From Telmatospirillum sp. J64-1 (GTDB lineage Bacteria; Pseudomonadota; Alphaproteobacteria; Rhodospirillales; Magnetospirillaceae): 64,000 bases of DNA. The notes under the pieces are model-generated. The model did not search any database and had not been told where the DNA came from. It worked only from the letters and a program-made list of their open reading frames with translations. Shown piece after piece: positions 29,548 to 38,643 of the stretch. Location: the NCBI RefSeq assembly GCF_006980715.1, contig NZ_SBHN01000022.1:1-64000 (forward strand), in the 5' to 3' direction. Each line of letters opens with the position of its first letter. The stretch's first letter is position 1. Position numbers and translations under genes: made by a program.

Positions 29548-32500
29548 TCATGCGGGCACGGGCGCCAGCTTGCTGCGCGCCCGCATGCCGGTCATGCGGA
29601 TATGGCCGCCCGCGGGCCGCGCCTGGGGATCGAACACCACCATGCTGCTGCGCCGCCCCTCGCCGTCCTCGGTATCGGTGCGGATACCGTTGATGCAGGT
29701 CGGAAAGAACTCCCAGTCGTTGCGGTAATAGGGCGAGTGGATCAGGCCGATCAGCTGGAAATTCCCCTTGATCTCCTTCATCGCCTCCAGCGATTCCGCG
29801 ATCAGGCTGGGATCGCTGAGGTCGCTGAACAGGCCGTCCACCAGGATGATGGATTGCGAGGCCGCCAGGGTCCGCCGCCGCCTTGCCCCCGACAGATGGG
29901 CCGCCTCGCGCGCCATCGAGAAAGCCGCCAGCTTGATCGCCCAAAGCAGGTTCAGGGCTGTCGCCTGTCCGCCCGAGATACCCTCGCGCACCAGATAAAA
30001 TTCATTGCCGCCGCGCATCATCGGATGCCGCACCTTGATGCGGGCATGGGGGAAAAGGCGGCTGTGCAGCATGTCGCGGATATCGGCGCGGAAGCTTTCC
30101 GAATAGGGTTCCTGCGCCTGGGCCACGCCTTGGGCCAGGTCCTCGGCATAGCGCCGCTTCTGGTGCTCGACCCGGCTGACGATGCTGCCGACCAGTTCCG
30201 ATATCTCCGCCTCGCTCGCGACGTCGCAATGTTCGAGGATGAAGGTCGCCCCGCCGCCCCGGTTCAGCACATTCTGCATGGTCACCACCTGCTGGGCGGC
30301 CAGGGCGGTATGATTAGCCAGCGTCCTTTCCAGGACGGCGCGGCTGCGGCTTTCGGCCTGCCGCGTCAGGTCGAGATTGTCCTGGCTCGATTTCAGCGCC
30401 TGGGCCTGTTCGGCATGCAGGCGGATGACCTTGGCATGATCCTCGCGCGCTTCCTTCAGGCGTTCGAGAACCGAGCCGAAGCCCGGCGGCGCCGTCTGCT
30501 CCCAGCTGTCCAGCACATCCTGGCGCCTGTCGTTGAAGGCGCGCCGCTTCTTCGCGAAGACCTCCGACGCCTGGGCCAGGGCCTCGGCGGCCTGGGCGAC
30601 GTCCAGTTCCTCCACCTGGACGGCCAGTTCCTCCATGGCGCGGGCCATGTCTTCCAGACGTCCCTCTTCGGCCGCCGCCTTGACCAGCGCCGACTGGCGC
30701 AGGACCGCATGCCGGTCGAGCCCGGCATGATCGCGCATCGTCTCGTCCAGCAGCGCCTTCAAGGAAGCCTCCCGCCAGACCAGGGCGGCCTGGGGCCAGA
30801 TGCGCAGGATGGCGCGCAGGGATTCCTCGTAGCGGCGCAGCAGGTCCTGGGCCCTTTCCGCCGCCGCCTGGGCTTCGGGGACCCTGCGCGTCAATTCCTC
30901 GCGCAGCGTCTGCGCCTGTTCGGCCGAACGCTTCAGTTCAGCCAGAAGCCGCTGCTTCTCGCTCAGGCTGGCGACCCCGGCGCGCAGGAAGGCCTCGGCG
31001 GCTTCATAGGGCAGTTTCTCGCGTTCGAGGCTCCGCGCCCGCCGCTGTTCCAGTTCCTGTTTCCGCGCGGCATAGGTTTCGAGGAAATCCGGTCCGCCGT
31101 CGCGTTCGAAACGCAGCGCCTTGTCCAGCTTCTCGCCCCATTGGTCGAAAATGCTGCGCGCCTCTGCCGCCTTGCGCCCGCTCTCCTTCGCCGCGTCCTC
31201 GGCCCGTTCGATGGCCTGCCCCAGGCGCTGCGACAGATCGCGCCAGCGCAGCAGCCTGTCTTCCGCCTCCTTCCGGCGTGCCCGCAGCGCGGTCATCTTG
31301 TTCAGGCCTCCGGCCGCCATGAACTCCTCAGCCTTGCCGCAGACGTCCGTCCAGGCCAGCAGGTCGAAACGGGCCTTTTCCTGAACCACGCGCAGTTCGG
31401 CCTCGCCTTCTTCCAGTTCGGTCAGGGATTGCGCGGCCTCGGCAAGCTTCTGCGCCCCTTCTTCCAGGGCCAGGGCGTCTTCCTCCAACGCCCCGCGCAG
31501 CTCCGCCTGCTGCTCGATCCCGCCACGATGCAGGAAGCTGGCGGCGCGGGACGCCAGCGTCAGGATATCGGCGGTCAGCAAGGCTTCGGCCCCTTCCAGC
31601 GCCTCTTCCGCCTCCGCACGCGCCCGTTCAGCCTGGGCCAGCTTGGCGGGGGCTTCCTCGCCCGCCGCCTGCGCCGCCCGGCGGGCCCGCATCATGTCGG
31701 GGTGATCCTCCGCCAAAGCTGCAAGGGCCTGTTCGGCCTCGGACAGCTTGCGGGCCAGGTCCCGTTCCTGGGTTTCCAGCTGGGCGATCCGCCCCTGCAC
31801 CGCCTCGGGATCAAGGATCAGTTCCACCGTCGACGTCGCCACACCGGCCAGCACGGCCCGGTAGAGCCCGTCCCGCCCTTCCGGCAAGGGAGATCCGGCA
31901 AGGCTGCGGATATCCTCTTCCAACAGCACCGGAACCGGCAGGTCCTGCTCGGCCAGCAAGGCAGCGGCCTGCGCGGCCTCGGCGGCGGAAGCGAAGACGG
32001 GGGCATGCAGGATGGCCGACAGGGCCGCAAGCAGATGCTGGCGATGCGCCTTGTCCAGGTCCAGGCCCGCCAGGATTTCATGCAAGGGACGATGGGGCAG
32101 CCCGGACAAGACCTCGTCGGCCTGCAAATTGACCGAGGTCGGGGCGACGCTGGTAGCCCGCAGCTTGTCCAGCTTGCGCCGAACCGTCCGGCGCTGGTCC
32201 TCGAGACGAGGACGTTCGGCCAGCAGGTCGGCCCGGCGCCGCGCGGCCTCGGCCAGCCAGTCCTGCGGCTCCCGTGAGGTGGAGTCGCGGAATTCCTCCA
32301 GCACGGCGGCTAGGCCGCGCCAGCGTGCGATCTCCTCTTCCGCCTGGGCCAGGGCGAGCCGGGCGGCGTCGCGCCGTCCTTCCTGGCGCTGGCGATGGCC
32401 TTCCGGGTCTTCCTGGGGCAAGCGCCGACGGAATTCGTCATAGGCCCGCCCCAGTTCCTCGAGCTCGGCCAACGCCGTCTTCCGCTGCTCCATCCCGGCG

Positions 32501-34566
32501 GACAGGCGGGTCTGCCGCTTCACCAATTCCGCCTGAAGGGCGCGCATTTCGCCTTGCGCGGTCTTGTTGCTGCCCAGCGCCATCGCGGCGGCTTCCGCCT
32601 TGATGTCCAGGGTCTGGCGGACCGAAGCGGGATCGGCAGTTTCGCCGAATTCCGCACGCAGCCGATCCAGGGCCGCGCCGCCTTCGGCCAACAGCCTTTC
32701 CTCGGCCTCCAGGGCGGCGATGGCCTGACGCAAGACCGGCTCCAACCTGTCCAGCCGTTCCGCCCGTTTCTTCAGATCGCGGTGACGGGCCTCGCGCTGC
32801 TTGGCAGCGGCGGCACTCCTGTCGCGTTCTCCGCTCAGGCGCTCCACCACACCGGCCAGATCCAGCGAGCCATAGCGTTCGCGAACCCGGAGGTAATCCT
32901 TCCTGCGCTCGCTGAAACTGCCATGAAGGCTTTGCAGCGCCTCGATCTCCCGGGCCGCCTCCTGCGCCTCCGCCGCGACCTTGTCTTTCAGCTCGCGCAA
33001 GCCATCCAGGCTGTCGAGCAAGGCCCGTTCCGCATCCTCGACCACGGGCGAGCCGAGGATCTGCTTGTACGCGCCTTCATTGGCTTCCAGCATTTCCACT
33101 TCGCCGGCCAGGCTCTTGACCTGCAGCAGGTCTTCGGTCAGACGGAGGTCGTTTTCCTTCTGCCGGGCCGCCAGTTCTTCGAAGGCCCTTACCGTCTCGT
33201 CCCGGGCACGGCGCAGGGGATGGGCGGCGAAGCGCCAAGCCGCGTCCTCCATGGCATCCAGCCAAGCGCGGGCGCGGTCCTTCTGGTCTTCATCAAGGCG
33301 GCTGGCCTGGACCGCCCGGCGCACATCCGCGACGGCGACATATTTGCGGCGGTCCTTCTGGGAATGCGAACCGCGATAGATATGCGAGACGGCCAGCGCG
33401 ATCACGTCCTGGTCGTCCTTGACCGGAATTCCGCTCCAGTCGACCGCCATGGCGTTGAGGTGCAGCCCTGCCGAGGCCAGGGCTTCCCTGTCCACCAGCA
33501 GGGCACCCGCCGGCGACAGGGCGCAGCATTGGGCCTTCTGGAAGCCCTCCAGCCCCAGGCCCCGGCTCTCGTGGATGGGCGCGCCGGGCAATTGCTCGTC
33601 CTCGATCAGGCGGCGCAGCACCTGGATCGACGCCCCTTCCGCACGGAAGACGTCACGCATGGCGGCATGGGCCTGCCCGGCGGCATCGGCGGCTGCCTTC
33701 ACCCGGTCCACAAGGTCGTAGACCCGTGCCATGACATCCAGGCGGGCCTGCGCCTCCTCGGTGCTCAGCTTGGCCTCGATCACTTGGTCGGCCTGGCGCA
33801 CCAATTCCTCTTCCAGCGAGATCACGCCCTGTTCGTCGGCCTCGGCCATGGGGGCGGACAGGATGGCCGGAGCCACCACCTGCCGGAAGAAGGCCTGGTC
33901 GTATTCCTCCTTCGGGCGCGGCTTCACGTCGTAGAAATTGGCCGATTTGTCGCCCGATCCCCGGCACTGGTAGGAGACCAGGTTGTCCAGCTGCTCGATG
34001 GAGATGAAGCGGCGCAGATAATCCACCTGGTCGCGCTTGGGCCGGAAAATCACCGCCCCTTCGTGTTCGCGCAAGGTTTTCAGGAACTGGTCGTTGGGGA
34101 TCAACTGCTTGTCGATCCGCCCGTTCTCGCCCTGCGACGACAGGCAGACCGGCACGTCCTCCAGCCTGCCCGGATAATAATACAGGTCGTAATCAATGCT
34201 GCCCGAGGCATCCCGGTTGCCGAACATGCCGAAGACGTGATGCTCGCCCTTGCCGAAGGCCTCGCCCAGGTCGGCCAGGACCAGCTGGCCGCTTTCATCG
34301 GGCACCAGGAATTCGACACGGACATGGGTATAGCCGTATTTCACCGGCGCGAGGCGGGCCTTGGTGCGTTCCATCAAGGTCCGGTTCTGCGACAGGGTGA
34401 ACAGGACGGCATCGGCCATGCTGGTCTTGCCGGTGCCGTTGGCCATGACCAGGGCGGCCGACGCCCCACCCAAATCGGCCACCTCGCCCAGGAAGTCCGG
34501 GTCCCAGCCGCCGCTCTTGCGCGAATCCAGGAAATTGCTGAATTCCCAGCGGTTAAGCAGCGCCAT
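29548..34566 (-). CDS. Giant MukB/MksB/JetC-like SMC ATPase
   Basis: The 1672-residue protein has the SMC plan: an N-terminal P-loop (MANGTGKT, residues 41-48), two very long Ala/Glu/Arg/Leu-rich coiled-coil arms, and a central globular hinge-like region at about 805-920. A C-terminal ATPase half has signature SGGQ (1531-1534), Walker B IILVDG and an H-loop His near 1610. A further globular segment at about 330-450 interrupts the first arm. Three features are odd. The first P-loop Gly is Met. The Walker B Glu is Gly (Asp1577-Gly1578). The length exceeds MukB (about 1490) and JetC (about 1100). ATG 34566 has AGGAGG six bases upstream and overlaps the KITE gene by 14 nt. It presumably loops DNA with the two upstream products. 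Confidence 0.85.
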   Translation of the reverse strand: MALLNRWEFSNFLDSRKSGGWDPDFLGEVADLGGASAALVMANGTGKTSMADAVLFTLSQNRTLMERTKARLAPVKYGYTHVRVEFLVPDESGQLVLADLGEAFGKGEHHVFGMFGNRDASGSIDYDLYYYPGRLEDVPVCLSSQGENGRIDKQLIPNDQFLKTLREHEGAVIFRPKRDQVDYLRRFISIEQLDNLVSYQCRGSGDKSANFYDVKPRPKEEYDQAFFRQVVAPAILSAPMAEADEQGVISLEEELVRQADQVIEAKLSTEEAQARLDVMARVYDLVDRVKAAADAAGQAHAAMRDVFRAEGASIQVLRRLIEDEQLPGAPIHESRGLGLEGFQKAQCCALSPAGALLVDREALASAGLHLNAMAVDWSGIPVKDDQDVIALAVSHIYRGSHSQKDRRKYVAVADVRRAVQASRLDEDQKDRARAWLDAMEDAAWRFAAHPLRRARDETVRAFEELAARQKENDLRLTEDLLQVKSLAGEVEMLEANEGAYKQILGSPVVEDAERALLDSLDGLRELKDKVAAEAQEAAREIEALQSLHGSFSERRKDYLRVRERYGSLDLAGVVERLSGERDRSAAAAKQREARHRDLKKRAERLDRLEPVLRQAIAALEAEERLLAEGGAALDRLRAEFGETADPASVRQTLDIKAEAAAMALGSNKTAQGEMRALQAELVKRQTRLSAGMEQRKTALAELEELGRAYDEFRRRLPQEDPEGHRQRQEGRRDAARLALAQAEEEIARWRGLAAVLEEFRDSTSREPQDWLAEAARRRADLLAERPRLEDQRRTVRRKLDKLRATSVAPTSVNLQADEVLSGLPHRPLHEILAGLDLDKAHRQHLLAALSAILHAPVFASAAEAAQAAALLAEQDLPVPVLLEEDIRSLAGSPLPEGRDGLYRAVLAGVATSTVELILDPEAVQGRIAQLETQERDLARKLSEAEQALAALAEDHPDMMRARRAAQAAGEEAPAKLAQAERARAEAEEALEGAEALLTADILTLASRAASFLHRGGIEQQAELRGALEEDALALEEGAQKLAEAAQSLTELEEGEAELRVVQEKARFDLLAWTDVCGKAEEFMAAGGLNKMTALRARRKEAEDRLLRWRDLSQRLGQAIERAEDAAKESGRKAAEARSIFDQWGEKLDKALRFERDGGPDFLETYAARKQELEQRRARSLEREKLPYEAAEAFLRAGVASLSEKQRLLAELKRSAEQAQTLREELTRRVPEAQAAAERAQDLLRRYEESLRAILRIWPQAALVWREASLKALLDETMRDHAGLDRHAVLRQSALVKAAAEEGRLEDMARAMEELAVQVEELDVAQAAEALAQASEVFAKKRRAFNDRRQDVLDSWEQTAPPGFGSVLERLKEAREDHAKVIRLHAEQAQALKSSQDNLDLTRQAESRSRAVLERTLANHTALAAQQVVTMQNVLNRGGGATFILEHCDVASEAEISELVGSIVSRVEHQKRRYAEDLAQGVAQAQEPYSESFRADIRDMLHSRLFPHARIKVRHPMMRGGNEFYLVREGISGGQATALNLLWAIKLAAFSMAREAAHLSGARRRRTLAASQSIILVDGLFSDLSDPSLIAESLEAMKEIKGNFQLIGLIHSPYYRNDWEFFPTCINGIRTDTEDGEGRRSSMVVFDPQARPAGGHIRMTGMRARSKLAPVPA

Positions 34567-35419
34567 CGATATCCTCCTGAGACTCGTCCTGAACCGGCTT
34601 GTCGCTATGCACCAACTCGCCCACCGCATCGGCCAAGCCCGCCGAATCCTCGGCCAGCAAGGCGGAATCGGGCAGGAAGGCGACCAGGTCGCGGGAGAAC
34701 AGTTCGTCGATCTGCATGGCGCAGAGCAGGGACTGCTGGTAGTTCTCCTCCGTTCCCTCGCGCGTCACGTCGAGCATCCCCATCTGCTGCATCACGGCCA
34801 GGAAGCGGCCGACACGCCGCCGCACCTGGGCCGATTGCACGCTCGCCTCGTCCTCTTCGCCTTCCAGCAGGGACCACGCCACCGGGTCCTTCAGCCGGTC
34901 CTTGCCCCGGCCCTCGCGGCGCAGGGCTTCCAGATGGTCGAACACCTTCTCCTCCAGCTCCTCGCGGCGGAAATTGGGTTCAATATGGCGCGACACCTCG
35001 GACACGCCGCGCCCGATGCGGTCGTAGAAGAACGACATGGTCAGGAACCACAGCAGGGTGAACCAATAGACCGTCACCGGCTTGGTCTCGCTCTGCTTCA
35101 GCTTCAGCCTTTCCCAGGCCTTGGTCATGGACAGCAGCGCCGGGCCGTCGAAATCGGGACGGCGCACCAGCGCCCAGACCTGCCCGCCGCGCGGAATGCC
35201 GGGAAAGGTCTGGTCCTCGCGCCGCAGGCGATAGCCCTTGGCCGCCAGCAGGCGGTCGAGGATATCCTCTTCCTCGGGCCGCAGCTTCTGCAGACCGGCG
35301 GCGATCTCCTGCTCGACCGTGCTGGTCTTGCGGCTCTCGGTGGACAGGGAATAGACGATGCGCTGCCGCAGAAGCTGGGCCTCCAACCGGCTGATACGCT
35401 CGTAATCAATCTCCGCCAC
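34553..35419 (-). CDS. MukE/MksE/JetB-like KITE subunit of an SMC complex
   Basis: This 288-residue protein sits between the kleisin-like and SMC genes, as MukE/MksE/JetB do. It is predicted to hold winged-helix KITE domains. Visible are an N-terminal helical part, an RRPDFDGPALL strand-turn, a hydrophobic VYWFTLLWFLTMSFFYDRIG segment, and a charged region with an LLEGEEDEAS linker. A last winged-helix-like segment follows (RRVGRFLAVMQQMGMLDVT) before an acidic tail. The hydrophobic segment is probably core, not membrane. The start is GTG with AAGGAG seven bases upstream, overlapping the kleisin stop by 14 nt. Assignment rests more on operon position and size than on strong motifs. Confidence 0.7.
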   Translation of the reverse strand: MAEIDYERISRLEAQLLRQRIVYSLSTESRKTSTVEQEIAAGLQKLRPEEEDILDRLLAAKGYRLRREDQTFPGIPRGGQVWALVRRPDFDGPALLSMTKAWERLKLKQSETKPVTVYWFTLLWFLTMSFFYDRIGRGVSEVSRHIEPNFRREELEEKVFDHLEALRREGRGKDRLKDPVAWSLLEGEEDEASVQSAQVRRRVGRFLAVMQQMGMLDVTREGTEENYQQSLLCAMQIDELFSRDLVAFLPDSALLAEDSAGLADAVGELVHSDKPVQDESQEDIDGAA

Positions 35420-36860
35420 GTCTCTGCTCCTTCGAAGGCCGGTCGATCAGCCTGATTTCCATATCGTTGCCGCTGACCCGCCAGCCGTCCGGCAGGTCCC
35501 AGACCCTGACGGGCAAAGGCCGGACGGAGACCATCTTGCCGGGCATGTCGGCGATGCCCAGGGTCAGCGGCGCGGTGAAGATGCCGATTCCGTCGATGAT
35601 CTTGTCCAGGCCGGTCATATCCATCTCGCCATATTCCCCCGCCCCGGCCAGGAAATCGGACAGGCGCAGCGGCCCCTTCTCGAGCAGGCCGAACAGGATC
35701 GGGCGGTTGGCGGCGATGAAGCTTTCCAGAGCCGGCAGCTTCTTCTCGGTGATGCCCGTGGCCTTCTTGACCATGCTGACCGGAGACGGCTTCTCGCGCG
35801 GCGCCTCGACCACCTGATGCAGGTCCAGCGGCGAGAAATGCTCGAGGTCCAGCCCCACCGGGCCGAGACGGTCGAACATCCGGGCAAGAGTGTCCTCGTC
35901 GCTCAGTAGCGAGGGCGGGCGGCGGCAGAATTCGGCGGCCATCTCCTCGAAACGCACGCTCTGGATCAGTGGGCGGGCGCGGTCGTGGACCTCGATGATC
36001 AGGCGCGAGAAGCGGCGCTGGAGGGACATGGCCGCGGCACTGATCTCACGGGTGAGGAAGAGGAAGTGGTCCACGTCCACGCCCTCCTCGTCCTCTTCCA
36101 TCCATGCCGCGATGGCCGCCGCCATCTCGGGGCGGCGCAGCAGCATCTGGCATTCGCCGATGACGGCGCCGATCTCCTCCAGCGTCTGGAGATAACGGTC
36201 GTGATGCGTGATGAAATCCTGCCGCAGGGCATCGGCCTCGGGCTGTTCCAGCACCTTGATGATCTCGGCGGCTTGGTCGCGGATCTGCAGCCAGATGCGC
36301 CGGGCGACGTTGAGGAAGGAGCGGAAATTCCGCATTTCCAGGTCGATGCGCAGCTTGCGGCTTTCCACCCCGGCATGGACCCAATGCATGTAGCCCGCCG
36401 AGAATTGCAGCGCCTCGCGGCCCTTGCGGGTCAGGCGGCAGCGATAGCCGCGGCGCTGCTTGTCGATCAGCGGGGTGATGCGCCGAGCCCCGCGCGGCTG
36501 GCGCGTGGCGGCATCCAGATAGTCGAATTGCGTAGGCGTCGCCAGGATCAGGGCGATCTGCTTCACATCCTCTTCGCTGACGCCGTATTCCACGGCGGCC
36601 TGGCGGGCGAAGGGAGTGATGTCGATGAAATCGAACTTGCCGCTGATTTCCTGGTCGCGCAATTCCTCCAGAAGCCGCCAGGCGATGCTGACGTAAAGCC
36701 CCTGGGACTGCCCACGCCTCTCTTCCGGCGGCGGCACGAGAACACGGCTGCCGGGTTGCATCTGGCTGTCATGCAGATCGATCAGACGCATGGCCGAAGC
36801 CAGAAAATGCACCCAACTGGGATGATCCGCCGAAACCGTCTTCGAACCCTGCTCCACCAA
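35406..36860 (-). CDS. MukF/MksF/JetA-like kleisin subunit of an SMC complex
   Basis: The 484-residue first gene of the condensin-like operon has the expected kleisin layout. An N-terminal winged-helix region (about 1-170, with a helix-turn-helix stretch around VSEEDVKQIALILATPTQF) is followed by a long helical middle (about 180-340). A C-terminal winged-helix region begins around 370. It would bridge the SMC heads and carry KITE subunits. The start is TTG 36860 (or GTG 36857), with GAGG seven bases before the TTG; no in-frame ATG with a ribosome site is near. It follows the hpd terminator, so it must have its own promoter in the roughly 80-bp gap. No nuclease (JetD/MksG) gene is adjacent on either side. 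Confidence 0.72.
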   Translation of the reverse strand: MVEQGSKTVSADHPSWVHFLASAMRLIDLHDSQMQPGSRVLVPPPEERRGQSQGLYVSIAWRLLEELRDQEISGKFDFIDITPFARQAAVEYGVSEEDVKQIALILATPTQFDYLDAATRQPRGARRITPLIDKQRRGYRCRLTRKGREALQFSAGYMHWVHAGVESRKLRIDLEMRNFRSFLNVARRIWLQIRDQAAEIIKVLEQPEADALRQDFITHHDRYLQTLEEIGAVIGECQMLLRRPEMAAAIAAWMEEDEEGVDVDHFLFLTREISAAAMSLQRRFSRLIIEVHDRARPLIQSVRFEEMAAEFCRRPPSLLSDEDTLARMFDRLGPVGLDLEHFSPLDLHQVVEAPREKPSPVSMVKKATGITEKKLPALESFIAANRPILFGLLEKGPLRLSDFLAGAGEYGEMDMTGLDKIIDGIGIFTAPLTLGIADMPGKMVSVRPLPVRVWDLPDGWRVSGNDMEIRLIDRPSKEQRRGGD

Positions 36861-36942
36861 GCGCCCACCTCATCGGTCGATTTCGAGGGCGCCCGATATA
36901 TCGCAGAATTCCGCGCTTGTGGGGGGAAATCTCTGCCTGCCG

Positions 36943-36980
36943 TATAAAAGACATCGGGGCGCCCGGAACGCCCCGATGTC
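36943..36980 (-). terminator. Intrinsic terminator of hpd
   Basis: A 12-bp perfect stem (36950-36961 with 36969-36980, GACATCGGGGCG arm) with a 7-base loop is followed on the minus strand by TTTTAT. It separates hpd from the SMC operon transcript. Confidence 0.88.
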
Positions 36981-36987
36981 CCGTCCC

Positions 36988-38028
36988 TCAGCTCGCCTCC
37001 TTCAATACGCCGCGCCGGATCTGGTCGAGTTCGATGGATTCGAACAAGGCGCGGAAATTACCCTCGCCGAAACCTTCGTTGCCGCGCCGTTCGATCAGTT
37101 CGAAGAAGATCGGCCCGATGACGTTCTCGGTGAAGATCTGCAGCAGCAGCCCCTGCCCTTCGGTCGGCGCGCCGTCCACCAGGATGCAGTTGTGCTGCAA
37201 GGGCGCGACGTCCAGGCCATGCCCCGGCAAACGGGTTTCGAGCAATTCGTAATAGCTGTCGGGGGTGTCGAGAAATTTCAGGCCGGCGGCTTTCAGACGC
37301 TCCACGGCGGAGACCAGCGAACCGGTGCCCAGGGCGACATGCTGCACGCCCTCGCCCTTGTATTCCCGCAGATATTCCTCGATCTGCGACTTATCGTCCG
37401 CGCTTTCATTGATCGGAATGCGGATCTTGCCGCAGGGGCTGGTCATGGCGCGGCTTTTCAAGCCGGTCAGCTTGCCCTCGATGTCGAAATAGCGGATTTC
37501 GCGGAAATTGAAGAGGCGGCTGTAGAAATCCGCCCAATGATCCATCCGGCCCTGATGCACGTTATGGGTGAGGTGGTCGATATAGGTCAGCCCCGCGCCC
37601 TGGGGATAGGCCTCGCCGGTGAAGTCGTATTCGGCGGCGAAAGCGGCATCCGGGTCGTCCAGCAGATAGAGCAGCGAGCCGCCGATGCCCTCGATGACGG
37701 GCTGGTCCAGGCAGTCGCCCCGCCCCGCCTGCGCACCCTTGCGCAAGGCCTCGTCGCGGGCCTTGGCGCCATCGGCGACGCGAAAGCCGATGGCGGTGAT
37801 GGAGGAGCCGTGTTCGGCGGCGAAACGGGCGGCATGGCCGTCCTTCACGGCATTCAGCACGAAGGTGATGGCGCCCTGACGCCACAAGGTGATGGCATGA
37901 CGGCGATGCCGCGCCACCTGCGCGAATCCCATGCGGGTGAACAGGTCTTCCAGCAGGGCCGGATCGGGCGCGGCATATTCGACCAGTGCAAAGCCGTCCG
38001 TGCCCATCGGGTTTTCCCAGAGTTCCAT
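36988..38028 (-). CDS. hpd: 4-hydroxyphenylpyruvate dioxygenase
   Basis: The 346-residue Fe(II) enzyme converts 4-hydroxyphenylpyruvate to homogentisate in tyrosine breakdown. The vicinal-oxygen-chelate fold shows the three iron ligands: His in YIDHLTHNV, His in GVQHVALG and Glu in IFFELIERRG. Further signatures are FTENVIGPIFFE and GNFRALFESIE at the C-terminus. It is monocistronic, ends in a strong terminator, and is divergent from an Lrp/AsnC regulator that probably controls it. Homogentisate dioxygenase is not in the window. Confidence 0.96.
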   Translation of the reverse strand: MELWENPMGTDGFALVEYAAPDPALLEDLFTRMGFAQVARHRRHAITLWRQGAITFVLNAVKDGHAARFAAEHGSSITAIGFRVADGAKARDEALRKGAQAGRGDCLDQPVIEGIGGSLLYLLDDPDAAFAAEYDFTGEAYPQGAGLTYIDHLTHNVHQGRMDHWADFYSRLFNFREIRYFDIEGKLTGLKSRAMTSPCGKIRIPINESADDKSQIEEYLREYKGEGVQHVALGTGSLVSAVERLKAAGLKFLDTPDSYYELLETRLPGHGLDVAPLQHNCILVDGAPTEGQGLLLQIFTENVIGPIFFELIERRGNEGFGEGNFRALFESIELDQIRRGVLKEAS

Positions 38029-38084
38029 GACGGATTCCTTTTTGTGAAGCCGTCACCAGTCTAGCGGAAGCGCGGTGCCGTTTG

Positions 38085-38098
38085 GTTGCATTCGCAAC
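38085..38098. promoter_or_regulatory. Inverted repeat in the hpd / lrp divergent region
   Basis: GTTGC-ATTC-GCAAC is a perfect 5+4+5 inverted repeat midway in the 129-bp region between hpd and the divergent Lrp gene. A -10-like TAGACT for hpd lies at 38063-38058. A site for the adjacent Lrp-type regulator is the natural reading, but it is not proven. Confidence 0.45.
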
Positions 38099-38157
38099 TT
38101 CCTTCAGGCAGGCTGATGCATCAAACGCGCATCAGACGCGAAGAAAGGGAGGGATTC

Positions 38158-38643
38158 ATGCAGGGACGTATCCTGGACGATTACGACTGCCGCATCCTCG
38201 ACTGCCTGCAACGCAATGGGCGGTTGACCAATGTCGAGCTGTCCACACAGGTTTTCCTGTCCCCGTCGCAATGTCAGCGGCGGGTCAAGCGTCTGGAGGA
38301 AGAGGGCATCATCCAGGGCTATTCCGCCCTGCTCTCGCCCGAGGCGGTGGGTCTGGGGGTGCTGGCCTTCGTCAGCGTCTCGCTGGCCATGCACGGGGAA
38401 AATCCCGCCCGCGCCTTCACCGAAGCCATCCGGGACATTCCCGAAATCCTGGAATGCCATGCCGTCACCGGCGAGGCCGATTACCTGCTGCGGGTGGCGG
38501 CGCCGGATCTGAAGTCCTTTTCCGACTTCCTGCTGCATCGCCTGATGCGCGTCCCCGGCGTCACCAATGTCCGCTCGACCATCGCCCTGGAGGAGTTGAA
38601 GCGCACGATCGCCCTCCCCCTCCGGAAAACGGCGAAGCCTTAG
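38158..38643 (+). CDS. Lrp/AsnC family transcriptional regulator
   Basis: The 161-residue protein has an N-terminal winged HTH (LDDYDCRILDCLQRNGRLTN, LSPSQCQRRVKRLEEEG) and a C-terminal RAM ligand-binding domain (ECHAVTGEADYLLRVAAPDLKSF). ATG 38158 follows AGGGAGGG by a few bases. Divergent from hpd, it is likely the aromatic-amino-acid-responsive activator of that gene. Its stop overlaps that of the convergent amidohydrolase gene by 4 bp. Confidence 0.93.
   Translation: MQGRILDDYDCRILDCLQRNGRLTNVELSTQVFLSPSQCQRRVKRLEEEGIIQGYSALLSPEAVGLGVLAFVSVSLAMHGENPARAFTEAIRDIPEILECHAVTGEADYLLRVAAPDLKSFSDFLLHRLMRVPGVTNVRSTIALEELKRTIALPLRKTAKP

Noticed and set aside
28362-37000. A JetD/MksG-type TOPRIM nuclease gene linked to the SMC operon
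   Set aside because: I looked on both strands on each side. The flanks are fully occupied by patatin-GntP and hpd, and no DUF2220/DUF3322-like frame exists.
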